DNA from: CBDUEV01 sp965366365
GTDB lineage: Bacteria; Actinomycetota; Acidimicrobiia; Spongiisociales; JAENVV01
Assembly: GCA_965366365.1 (NCBI GenBank)
Contig: CBDUEV010000042.1
Span: 1-23,721, forward strand
Direction of reading: 5' to 3'
DNA length: 23,721 nucleotides
This document shows, in pieces, positions 15,823-22,879 of the stretch (the first letter of the stretch is position 1; every line of letters begins with the position of its first letter). Made by a program: the position numbers and the translations under genes. Below the pieces are notes generated by a model, which worked only from the letters and a program-made list of their open reading frames with translations, did not search any database and was not told where the DNA came from.

Positions 15823-16869
15823 ATGGTGCAGACGAAGAAGCGGCCGTTCGACCTGGTGTGTGAAGGAGGTGGGGTCCGCGGAATCGGCCTGGTCGGCGCA
15901 CTCGAGGTTCTCGAGCGAGAGGGCTACGAGGCGCAATACCGCGCCGGTACCTCGGCGGGCGCCATTGCGGCCACGCTGCACGCGGCCGGCTACACCGCCC
16001 CCCAGCTTCACACCATCGTCGCCGAAACTCGCTTCAGCAGCTTCATGGACGAAAGCTTGCTCGATCGGGTACCGATCCTCGGGCCAGGACTCAGTGTGCT
16101 GCAGGAGCACGGTGTCTTTGAGGGCGACGAGTTCTACCGGTGGTTCAAGGAACTCCTGGCTCGACAGGGAGTGCACACCTTCGGCGATCTGATCTACTCG
16201 AGCCAACAGACCGGTCTGATGCGCCACAAGGTGCAGGTGGTCGTATCCGACCTGACCGAACGCCGGCTCCTCGTTCTCCCTCGTGACGTCGCCGCATTGG
16301 GGATCGCCGATCCTGATTCGATGGATGTGGCACTCGCCGTGCGCATGAGCATGGCGATCCCGATCTTCTTCGAGCCGGTCCGGTTCGAGAACCCGGAGAC
16401 CGGTCGCGCCCATGTGATCGTGGACGGCGGACTGCTCTCCAACTTCCCCGTGTGGTTGTTCGACGTGGATGGCGTGCCGGCTCGGCCCACCCTGGGATTG
16501 CGGTTGGTTGAGGAGGATGTGAGCCGCGATGCCGTGATCGGCCCTCTCCTCAAACCTCGGGAGATACCGAAAGGTCCCTTGGGTCTGGTTCCGTTTACGT
16601 ATCGGTTGTTGGAGACGATGCTGCAGGCCCACGACCGCCTCTACATCGAGCAGGCGCATTTCGCCCGGACCATTGCGATTCCGACGTGCGGCGTCAGCGC
16701 CATCGACTTTCGACTCTCGGCGAAGGATGCCGACCGGCTGTACCGGGCCGGCAAGAGAGCGGCCACGGAGTTCTTGGAGTCCCGGTGGGATTTCGAGGCG
16801 TATTGTGCGGCGTACCGGACCGGCCACCAGCACTCACGAAGGGCTGACCTGGCCGCTGCCATGTCCTGA
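15823..16869 (+). CDS. patatin-like phospholipase / lipid acyl hydrolase
   Basis: A 348-residue patatin-domain protein with a Ser-Asp dyad. The oxyanion motif GGGVRGIG lies at 15-22, the nucleophile Ser44 is in GTSAG, and the catalytic Asp201 is in the DGG motif (201-203), followed by LLSNFPV. ATG 15823 is chosen for the strong GGGGGAGGAG upstream; the frame is open back to 15775. There is no signal peptide, so it is expected to act in the cytoplasm or on the inner membrane face. Bacterial members hydrolyse phospholipids or other acyl esters, and some are toxins or immune effectors. No partner gene here suggests either, so a housekeeping lipid hydrolase is the simpler reading. Confidence 0.9.
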   Translation: MVQTKKRPFDLVCEGGGVRGIGLVGALEVLEREGYEAQYRAGTSAGAIAATLHAAGYTAPQLHTIVAETRFSSFMDESLLDRVPILGPGLSVLQEHGVFEGDEFYRWFKELLARQGVHTFGDLIYSSQQTGLMRHKVQVVVSDLTERRLLVLPRDVAALGIADPDSMDVALAVRMSMAIPIFFEPVRFENPETGRAHVIVDGGLLSNFPVWLFDVDGVPARPTLGLRLVEEDVSRDAVIGPLLKPREIPKGPLGLVPFTYRLLETMLQAHDRLYIEQAHFARTIAIPTCGVSAIDFRLSAKDADRLYRAGKRAATEFLESRWDFEAYCAAYRTGHQHSRRADLAAAMS

Positions 16870-16953
16870 AGCCCGCCCGAGAGAAACCAGGGCGGCTGGA
16901 GGAGGACCCTCGGTAGGGTTGGGCCGGAACAGTCCACCCAGAGTGAGATCCCC

Positions 16954-19900
16954 ATGCAGTTCTCCGTTCTCGGCCCCCTCAGAATCGAGAGCGCCGGCGT
17001 GGAGGTGGTTGTGTCCGCCCCTCGCCAGCGGAGTCTCCTTGCGCTCTTCCTCGTCCATCCCAACACGGTCCTCTCGGCGGACCGGATCATCGACGAGTTG
17101 TGGGGCGCAAAGGCACCCGCCAGCGGGGTCAAGACGCTCCAGTATCACATCTCGAAACTGCGCGAATCACTGGGTGACGGTGCGGGCTTGGTGACCCGCC
17201 CACCCGGCTACCTGCTCGAGGTCGCCCGCTCCGATCTCGATGTGTTCAGGTTCGAGGACCTGGCCGTCACCGGTGGCGCCCAACTCGAAACGCAGCCGGC
17301 GTCTGCGGCCAAGACCTTGTCGAGAGCCTTGGAGCTCTGGCGAGGGCCTCCGTTCTCCGATTTCACCTACGAACCTTTCGCCGCGGCCGAGATCAACCGC
17401 CTCGAGCAGCTTCATCGCTCAGTCGTCGCCGATCGGATCCAGGCCGATCTCGCCACGGGGCGGCAGGGAGACCTCATCACCGAACTCGAGACCTTGGTGG
17501 CGGCGCATCCGTTGGATGAGCGGTTCCGCGGGCAACTGATGACGGCGCTGTACCGAGCCGGACGGCAGGCCGATGCTCTCCAGTCCTACCAGGAGGCTCG
17601 CAAGCTCCTCGGTGAGGAGCTCGGCATCGATCCCTCATCGGCTCTCCAGGCGCTGGAGGAGCAGATTCTCCTCCAGGCGCCCGAACTGGCTTCCCCGACG
17701 CGCCAGCACGAGACCGACAACCTGCCGCGTTACATCTCGGATTTCGTTGGACGAACTTCCGAGCTTGCGTCGATTTCCGGGCTGGTCGCCGAGCACCGAC
17801 TCGTCACGCTCATCGGCCTGGGAGGGATCGGAAAGACCCGGACTGCAGTCGAGGTGGCGCTCGGGCAGACCGAGGCTCACCGACACGGCACGGTGATGGT
17901 CGACCTTTCGGCCGTGACCGACCCTGCGGCGACGGCCCGAGCTTTCGCCGACGCGCTCGGGGTTCGAGCAGGCGGTAACGGCTCGCTGGAAGACGCGCTC
18001 ATCGGCTACCTGCGGCGCAAGGACCTCCTGCTCCTGGTCGACAACTGTGAACAGGTCCTCGAGGCCGCGGCCGGTTTGGTGCAGCGCTTGCTCGAGCACG
18101 CCCCCTCACTCACGATTCTGGCCACGAGCATCGAGCCTCTCGGAGTCCCCGGCGAGGTCGCCTACCGGGTACCCCCGCTGGCTGTCTCGGCGTCGGGGCC
18201 GGGCGAGCCGCTCCCCGACGCCCTCCAACTGTTCGTCGATCGGGCCGTGCGTCGCCAGAGTGATCGCAGCCTCAGCGAGGCGTTCTACGCCACTGCCCTC
18301 AGGATCTGCGAACAGCTGGACGGCATCCCGCTCGCCATCGAGCTGGCCGCCGCTCGAACCAGAGTCATGTCGATCGAGGAGCTCGAAAAGGCTCTGACAG
18401 ACCGTTTCGCCATCCTGACCGGGGGCGATCGCACGACGGTCCTACGTCACCGGACGCTGCAAGCCACACTCGACTGGAGTTACGAGCTTCTCGAATTCGA
18501 GGAGCAGCTGCTGCTGCGCCGCTTGGCGGTCTTCCGCGGGGGATTTGATCTGCCGGCCGTCCTGGGCTGCACCGACGGGCTGACAGTGAGACCCCCGCTC
18601 GATCTCCTGACGCGCCTCTGCGACACGTCGATGGTGTTGGCCGGCGAGGCGACGGCCGGCCGCTACCACATGCTGGAGACCGTCCGGGAGTATGCCGACG
18701 AGAAGCTGGTGGAGTCCGGAGAAGCCGGGATGGCCGCTCGGCGCCATGCCGGCCATTTCCGTCGCCTGGCCGGAGAACTCTCGCGTGGGACCGTGCGCGG
18801 AGATCAGTCAACCGGATGGGCCCGGCTCAAGGCCGAGGAGGCGAACATCCAGTCGGCGATCGAATGGGCCCTCGACGAGGACGAAGCCGAGCTGGCCCTC
18901 GGCATCGCAGCCGACATGGGCGACTTCTGGTTCCACAACAGCGATCACGCCGTCGCCCGGCGCACCCTGGCCAGAGCGCTCGACGCGGCGGTCGACCCCG
19001 ACCGCACCGATCTCTTCAGTGTGCTCTCTCACCTTTCCCGGTTCGCCAACTGGGCGGGTCGGATCGACGAAGCGGATACCTTCATCGAACGTCAGCGCAC
19101 GGTGGCGGAGTCCTCGGGTGATCGGTTGGCCCTCGCCCAAAGCCTCGGTGCCCAGGGTGCGGTGGCCTGGTCGAGAGGCAGGTACCGTCGAGCGCGCCAC
19201 CTGCTCGTTCAAGCGATCGGAGAGCTCGACGAGGCTTCGGCAGCAGAGGCGGGGAGGTGGCTCGGCCAGGTCTCGGCGCTATCCAGTTGGATGGGCGACC
19301 TGGAAGCAGCCGAGCGATACGTGAAGGAGATGGAGCGGCTGCGCAGCGGCGGGGACGGTCCGATGCTGGAAGCACGGATCGCCGACGCGCGAGGGACGCT
19401 CTCTCTGCAAAGGGGGCATCTGGACGCAGCTGCGGATGACTTCGGTTCGGCTCGTCGGCTCTTCGCCGACCTGGGCCTCGAAGTCTACGTCCTCGATATG
19501 CTGCAGAGCGAAGCCACGATTCTGATCGACTTGGCGCGCTACGACGAGGCGGAGCCGGTCATCGATCGAGCCCTGGCATCGGCGCGTGCGATTGGTGACC
19601 GGCGCTTTGGCGCCCGCGGCATTCTTCTTCAGGGGAGGGTCGCTTCGGCGAAGGGCGATTTCGACTCGGCGCGCCAACGCCTGCGGGCCTCCCTCCGCAT
19701 GAGCCACTCTGCGGGTGATCGGCCGGGCGTCATGTGGGCGGTGTTGGCCCTGGCGACCCAGGCCGCTCTGGATGGTGACCCGGAGGCTGTCCTCCGACTA
19801 CATGGGATCGGCGAGGCCATTCGCCTCGAGCTCGAGGTGGAACTACCGGAGGCAGCGAGGGACCGGGCGGTTGGCGAGATGACAGGTGCGCGGAGCCGAC

Positions 19901-20025
19901 TGTCCGAGAACCGGGCTGACGACGTATGGGAGGAGGCGGTGTCGGCCGGCTACCCCGCCGCTGTAGCGCTCGGTGAGGCCTCGGCGTCCCCGCCGGCGAG
20001 CTCCAGTCGAGACCGCATGGCGTGA
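16954..20025 (+). CDS. SARP/AfsR-type transcriptional regulator (wHTH-BTAD-NB-ARC-TPR)
   Basis: A 1023-residue regulator. An OmpR-like winged helix (about 1-93, with LSADRIIDELWG and TLQYHISKLRESLG) is followed by a bacterial transcriptional activation domain (about 95-240). An NB-ARC/STAND ATPase module begins near FVGRTSEL (264-271), with Walker A GLGGIGKTR (288-296), Walker B LLLLVDN (358-364) and GIPLAIELAAAR (457-468). TPR-like helical repeats run from about 620 to 960. The architecture is that of AfsR-like activators, many of which switch on specialised metabolism in actinobacteria. It has only a weak ribosome binding site. Its 3' end overlaps the convergent methyltransferase gene by 76 bp. 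It may control the minus-strand peptide cluster, but no binding-site evidence supports this yet. Confidence 0.92.
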   Translation: MQFSVLGPLRIESAGVEVVVSAPRQRSLLALFLVHPNTVLSADRIIDELWGAKAPASGVKTLQYHISKLRESLGDGAGLVTRPPGYLLEVARSDLDVFRFEDLAVTGGAQLETQPASAAKTLSRALELWRGPPFSDFTYEPFAAAEINRLEQLHRSVVADRIQADLATGRQGDLITELETLVAAHPLDERFRGQLMTALYRAGRQADALQSYQEARKLLGEELGIDPSSALQALEEQILLQAPELASPTRQHETDNLPRYISDFVGRTSELASISGLVAEHRLVTLIGLGGIGKTRTAVEVALGQTEAHRHGTVMVDLSAVTDPAATARAFADALGVRAGGNGSLEDALIGYLRRKDLLLLVDNCEQVLEAAAGLVQRLLEHAPSLTILATSIEPLGVPGEVAYRVPPLAVSASGPGEPLPDALQLFVDRAVRRQSDRSLSEAFYATALRICEQLDGIPLAIELAAARTRVMSIEELEKALTDRFAILTGGDRTTVLRHRTLQATLDWSYELLEFEEQLLLRRLAVFRGGFDLPAVLGCTDGLTVRPPLDLLTRLCDTSMVLAGEATAGRYHMLETVREYADEKLVESGEAGMAARRHAGHFRRLAGELSRGTVRGDQSTGWARLKAEEANIQSAIEWALDEDEAELALGIAADMGDFWFHNSDHAVARRTLARALDAAVDPDRTDLFSVLSHLSRFANWAGRIDEADTFIERQRTVAESSGDRLALAQSLGAQGAVAWSRGRYRRARHLLVQAIGELDEASAAEAGRWLGQVSALSSWMGDLEAAERYVKEMERLRSGGDGPMLEARIADARGTLSLQRGHLDAAADDFGSARRLFADLGLEVYVLDMLQSEATILIDLARYDEAEPVIDRALASARAIGDRRFGARGILLQGRVASAKGDFDSARQRLRASLRMSHSAGDRPGVMWAVLALATQAALDGDPEAVLRLHGIGEAIRLELEVELPEAARDRAVGEMTGARSRLSENRADDVWEEAVSAGYPAAVALGEASASPPASSSRDRMA

Positions 20026-20792
20026 TCGACGGGCGGTGACCCCAGCGGCGGGACGTAGAGCGTGGCTCGCATGGAGATGTCGAGAGAGGGCAACTGGTCG
20101 ATACTGACCCGGCACACCTCGGGTTCCCCGACCGGGTAGATGGCTGCCACGTACACCACCACCTGGTGTTTCGGACCGTAATGCCTGGCGAGTTCGTCGG
20201 AGAGGATCTCGATCCCCGCTGCGTTGGGCCGCTGGGGTGCCCGTGACTCGCCGACGACCACGGGCTGCCAAAGAACGAGGGGCGTGTGTACGTCGAACGA
20301 GCGGGGCCGAAGGAGAAAGTCGTGTGCCTTGAAGGTCTGACATCCCTCGTCGCCCGGGTTGATACCGAGGTCTGCGAATAGGCAATCCTCCGCCGAGATC
20401 CCGGGCAGCATGATCGCCTCGAATCCTTCTTGCCTGGCCTGACGGATCGCCTCGTGCCCGGGTGCCACCACCACCCCGGGGTGTCCGTAGAACGCCGCGC
20501 AGACCCTTTGGCCCGCCCGGACGGCACCGAGAACCAGGTCGACCATGTCGTCGTACGTGGTGGACCGCTCCTTGGTGTCTCCATAGAGGGACCCGAGGGC
20601 TTCGGCGTTGGCGTTCAAGCCCTCGATCACCTGTGCCCCGATCGGATCGCCGACCTGATAGAAGACCCGATCCGCTGCGACGATCTGTTGGCGGGCCTCG
20701 GGCGTGAGTTGAATGCCCGCCCGGATGCCTGTGCCGACGACGAAGAGACGCCCCCCGGTGACGGGGACGTCGGTCGTGGGCCTAGCGGTCAA
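19950..20792 (-). CDS. borosin-type peptide backbone alpha-N-methyltransferase (tetrapyrrole-methylase fold)
   Basis: A 280-residue SAM-dependent methyltransferase. The fold start LFVVGTGI (16-23) and segments FYGHPGVVV (101-109), EGFEAIMLPGISAEDCLFAD (122-141) and LGINPGDEGCQTF (142-154) match what I recall of SonM and OphMA, not the cobalamin or sirohaem enzymes. Tyr70, Arg76, Tyr80 and Tyr102 reproduce the spacing of the OphMA catalytic residues Tyr66, Arg72, Tyr76 and Tyr98. The predicted reaction is iterative methylation of backbone amides of the peptide encoded just upstream (20782-21009). The only usable start is TTG 20792, because a TGA lies two codons before it; it overlaps the peptide gene by 11 nt, implying translational coupling. 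The 3' end overlaps the SARP gene by 76 bp. Confidence 0.87.
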   Translation of the reverse strand: MTARPTTDVPVTGGRLFVVGTGIRAGIQLTPEARQQIVAADRVFYQVGDPIGAQVIEGLNANAEALGSLYGDTKERSTTYDDMVDLVLGAVRAGQRVCAAFYGHPGVVVAPGHEAIRQARQEGFEAIMLPGISAEDCLFADLGINPGDEGCQTFKAHDFLLRPRSFDVHTPLVLWQPVVVGESRAPQRPNAAGIEILSDELARHYGPKHQVVVYVAAIYPVGEPEVCRVSIDQLPSLDISMRATLYVPPLGSPPVDHAMRSRLELAGGDAEASPSATAAG

Positions 20793-21009
20793 CGATCACC
20801 ACTGCCTTCTTGGGCAGGACACCGGCTTCCTTCGCCTCGCGGGTCGCCTCCCTCTGGATTTCGTTGAGGTTGCCGCGGATGAGAATCCCGATCTGTCGGT
20901 TGCTCAATCCGTGCTCCTTGCCTACGTCGTAGGGCGCCTCTTCGAAAGCCTCCCGAAGCTCGCTGTTTTCGGCCATGTCGACCAGCAATTGCACGAACGG
21001 TTGCGCCAT
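20782..21009 (-). CDS. split-borosin precursor peptide candidate
   Basis: A 75-residue peptide beginning at ATG 21009. Residues 4-57 form a compact helical domain (FVQLLVDMAENSELREAFEE, then the HGLSNRQIGILIRGNLNEI region) with the pattern of the borosin-binding domain of SonA-like precursors, a LigA-like fold. The C-terminal tail VLPKKAVVIVDR (64-75) is a plausible core: its Val-Val-Ile-Val run (70-73) recalls the Val/Ile-rich cores of N-methylated borosins such as omphalotin. It is immediately upstream of, and overlaps, the methyltransferase gene. Its GGAGGAGG ribosome binding site is much stronger than that of the TTG-started enzyme, fitting excess substrate over enzyme. An alternative is an unrelated small LigA-like protein, but the pairing makes this unlikely. 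Confidence 0.82.
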   Translation of the reverse strand: MAQPFVQLLVDMAENSELREAFEEAPYDVGKEHGLSNRQIGILIRGNLNEIQREATREAKEAGVLPKKAVVIVDR

Positions 21010-21014
21010 GGTGC

Positions 21015-21022
21015 CCTCCTCC
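21015..21022 (-). promoter_or_regulatory. strong ribosome binding site of the precursor peptide gene
   Basis: GGAGGAGG on the minus strand, 5 nt before ATG 21009. It confirms this start and predicts high expression of the 75-residue peptide. Confidence 0.8.
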
Positions 21023-21139
21023 GGCTACGTGCCTCTCTCCGACCCTACTCTTCTGCTTCCAGATGCTGCCTGCGGAATCCGACACGGAGGGGCGATTGAG
21101 AGGTCTTTCGCCGCCGATGGCCCCGGCCCGTTTGCTCTG

Positions 21140-21958
21140 CTACCACGACAAGCGCTCGTTGGTGCCGGGCGGCATCCAGAAGTCGTTGGCCTGGTAGGCC
21201 CAGTACTCGAACGGATTGTCGAAGTAGGCCGCAGTCTGGACGAGACTGCCAAAGTCTTCCTCGGTATCGCCCACCCAGACGACTGAAGCCACCGCGGTGC
21301 CGCCGACACCCCACACGAGGTAGGTCGCCTGGAAGAGCGGCCCGAACATCCGGTTCTGCCAGATGTGCAACTCCTCGTGCTCGCCAATGAACTCTGGGTC
21401 GTAGCCCTTTCCGCTTTGAAAAGCGTTCGAGATCACGTTGCCGTGGGTGGTTGCGAAGCCGACACTCAGCCGGAATCCTCCGCTGTAGATGTGGCGGTTT
21501 TGCCGGAACGAGAGCTCACGGTTGTAGTCGGCGTCAGGCCAGAACAGGTTGGCGATGTGGACCATGTTGCCCAGCGAGGTGCCGATGAGACCCCACGTCG
21601 AGTCGGCAACGAACGACGCCCGGCCCTGCCAGGTCTCCAACCGGTAGATGCCGCCGACACCCGAAACAAACCCGTTCATGCCGGCCATGGCTCCTGCGAC
21701 TGCGGCGGCGATGGGGCCTGCCACCAGGTACCCCACGATCACCCCCAGTGCAGCACCGACCGAGGTCAGAGCCACCACTTCCACTACAGAGACCTCGCGG
21801 AGCGGGCCGGCATCGGCCTCCGCCTGGTTCACTTCGAGCTGTGCTGCCGTTGCCGGACCCACCCCCGACGCCCAGGCAGTCGAGGCAGCCGAGGGTTGCG
21901 AAGCCGTGGCGGACAACGCCACCACCAGGCCACATGCGATAGTGCGAACATTGATCAT
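21140..21958 (-). CDS. membrane-associated HExxH (zincin-like) protein of unknown function
   Basis: A 272-residue protein (ATG 21958; GTG 21964 would add two residues). The N-terminus (about 4-30) looks like a signal peptide. A Gly/Ala-rich hydrophobic stretch (about 58-95) follows and another hydrophobic segment lies at about 209-228. The sequence EHEELHIWQNR contains HEELH (194-198), a zincin metal site with Glu195 as putative base. NPFEYWAY places Glu251 as a possible third ligand. The family name is unknown to me, and a non-peptidase role is possible. It lies 130 nt upstream of the borosin precursor gene on the same strand and 132 nt downstream of a second HExxH gene, so it may belong to the peptide cluster. 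No strong ribosome binding site is visible. Confidence 0.75.
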   Translation of the reverse strand: MINVRTIACGLVVALSATASQPSAASTAWASGVGPATAAQLEVNQAEADAGPLREVSVVEVVALTSVGAALGVIVGYLVAGPIAAAVAGAMAGMNGFVSGVGGIYRLETWQGRASFVADSTWGLIGTSLGNMVHIANLFWPDADYNRELSFRQNRHIYSGGFRLSVGFATTHGNVISNAFQSGKGYDPEFIGEHEELHIWQNRMFGPLFQATYLVWGVGGTAVASVVWVGDTEEDFGSLVQTAAYFDNPFEYWAYQANDFWMPPGTNERLSW

Positions 21959-22001
21959 GTCCACACCGTCTGATTCAGCCGCTAGGAGTTGGACGGCTGG
22001 C

Positions 22002-22026
22002 GGCTAGGCACCGCTTAGGGCGAGTC
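22002..22026 (-). repeat. upstream repeat copy 1 (CGCCCTAAGCG core)
   Basis: On the minus strand the core CGCCCTAAGCG (22012-22022) lies about 54-64 nt before the HEELH gene start. It matches an element before the HELAH gene (22779-22803) at 19 of 25 positions. It could be a shared promoter or operator element; chance is not excluded. Confidence 0.35.
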
Positions 22027-22096
22027 TCCTTTCGTTCCGGCCGACGCTGCGGACGCCGGAACCCGGATTTGGGATGTCCGTATCGAGACGGCTAGG

Positions 22097-22717
22097 TCAG
22101 CAGGCGTGGACGGACTCGGCCTCGAAGGGCAGGGGTTGGCCAACGAGGAGTGGGTATCCACAGAAGAATCGTTGAAGGGTCGGGCTGTGGTGGGTGGGCG
22201 GATCGCTGAGCGCAAAGGCGACGGTGTCGGCGGCCTTCTCGGTGGCGCGCTTCTTCCAATCGACCGCGTGGTCGTTCCAGGTCTCCAGTTCCCAGTACTC
22301 GGCAAAGACTGCCCGGGTCTCCTTGGAGACCGCACCCCAGGCCCATGCGTGGGCGAGTTCGTGGAGGAGGATGTGTTTGGTGGGCATACAGATCTCGATG
22401 TCGGCCACGCCCTCGACGGAGCGAACGAGCCCGGTGTTGTCGTTGCAGCCGGAGCGGGTCTTGTGGAACGAGATGTCCAGCGCCGGCAACGGGAGGTTCT
22501 CGTCTTCGAATCGTTTCAGGGCCCACGCCACCCGATCTCGTTGCTCGGTGGTAGCCCCGTGGATGACCACCGAAGGCGGCGCCGGCGGGGTGGAAGAATG
22601 AGCGGGGAACGCCACGCCGCCGACCACGAGCCACACCGCGACCGCCAAAAAGGCCGGCCGGACCACCCTGCCCGCAGTGCGGTTCCTGCCCCCGCTGCTG
22701 GTGTCTCGTTCTCTCAC
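22097..22717 (-). CDS. secreted HELAH metallopeptidase-like protein
   Basis: A 206-residue protein from GTG 22717, preceded by a GGGGG-type ribosome binding site; the frame is open to 22837 but that extension is Arg/His-rich and unlike coding sequence. Residues 1-22 are basic, 23-36 (FLAVAVWLVVGGVA) form the signal-peptide core, and cleavage is likely near AHS. ILLHELAHAWAW contains HELAH (119-123) and the downstream ATEKAADTVAF offers Glu160 as third ligand, a complete zincin layout. Four cysteines (91, 110, 186, 206) could form two disulfides, fitting an extracytoplasmic location. It is the first of the minus-strand genes leading to the borosin-like pair. It could process an exported peptide, or be an unrelated secreted peptidase. 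Confidence 0.78.
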   Translation of the reverse strand: MRERDTSSGGRNRTAGRVVRPAFLAVAVWLVVGGVAFPAHSSTPPAPPSVVIHGATTEQRDRVAWALKRFEDENLPLPALDISFHKTRSGCNDNTGLVRSVEGVADIEICMPTKHILLHELAHAWAWGAVSKETRAVFAEYWELETWNDHAVDWKKRATEKAADTVAFALSDPPTHHSPTLQRFFCGYPLLVGQPLPFEAESVHAC

Positions 22718-22778
22718 TGCCGGCCCCCGATCGGTGTGTTCGGTCTGGCGCCAACGTCTCTTGGTGTGGTGGGGGGTC

Positions 22779-22803
22779 GGTGAGGACTCGCTTAGGGCGC
22801 GTC
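22779..22803 (-). repeat. upstream repeat copy 2 (CGCCCTAAGCG core)
   Basis: The core CGCCCTAAGCG (minus strand, 22789-22799) lies about 72-82 nt before the GTG 22717 start of the HELAH gene, in the region shared with the divergent nuclease gene. It matches the element at 22002-22026. Confidence 0.35.
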
Positions 22804-22879
22804 GGCCGGCAGTCGCGTGAACCGATGAGCGAGACAAGATGGGGAAATCCGGGGCGGATACTCAGGACCGATTGGGGGC

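Noticed and set aside
15403..16833. Long minus-strand open frame of 476 codons opposite yceI and the patatin gene
   Set aside because: It is antisense to two well-supported genes and crosses the yceI terminator; it looks like a shadow frame.
15823..16869. Patatin-like protein as an anti-phage effector
   Set aside because: No cyclase, sensor or other defence partner is next to it; the neighbours are yceI and a SARP regulator.
16873..16919. Inverted repeats between the patatin and SARP genes (CCGCCC/GGGCGG and ACCCT/AGGGT)
   Set aside because: The stems are only 6 and 5 bp, and such short repeats are expected by chance in GC-rich DNA.
19950..20792. Reading the methyltransferase as a cobalamin or sirohaem biosynthesis enzyme
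   Set aside because: The fold is shared, but the FYGHPGV and PGISAEDCLFAD motifs, the Tyr/Arg spacing and the adjacent peptide gene fit the borosin enzymes, and no tetrapyrrole pathway gene is nearby.
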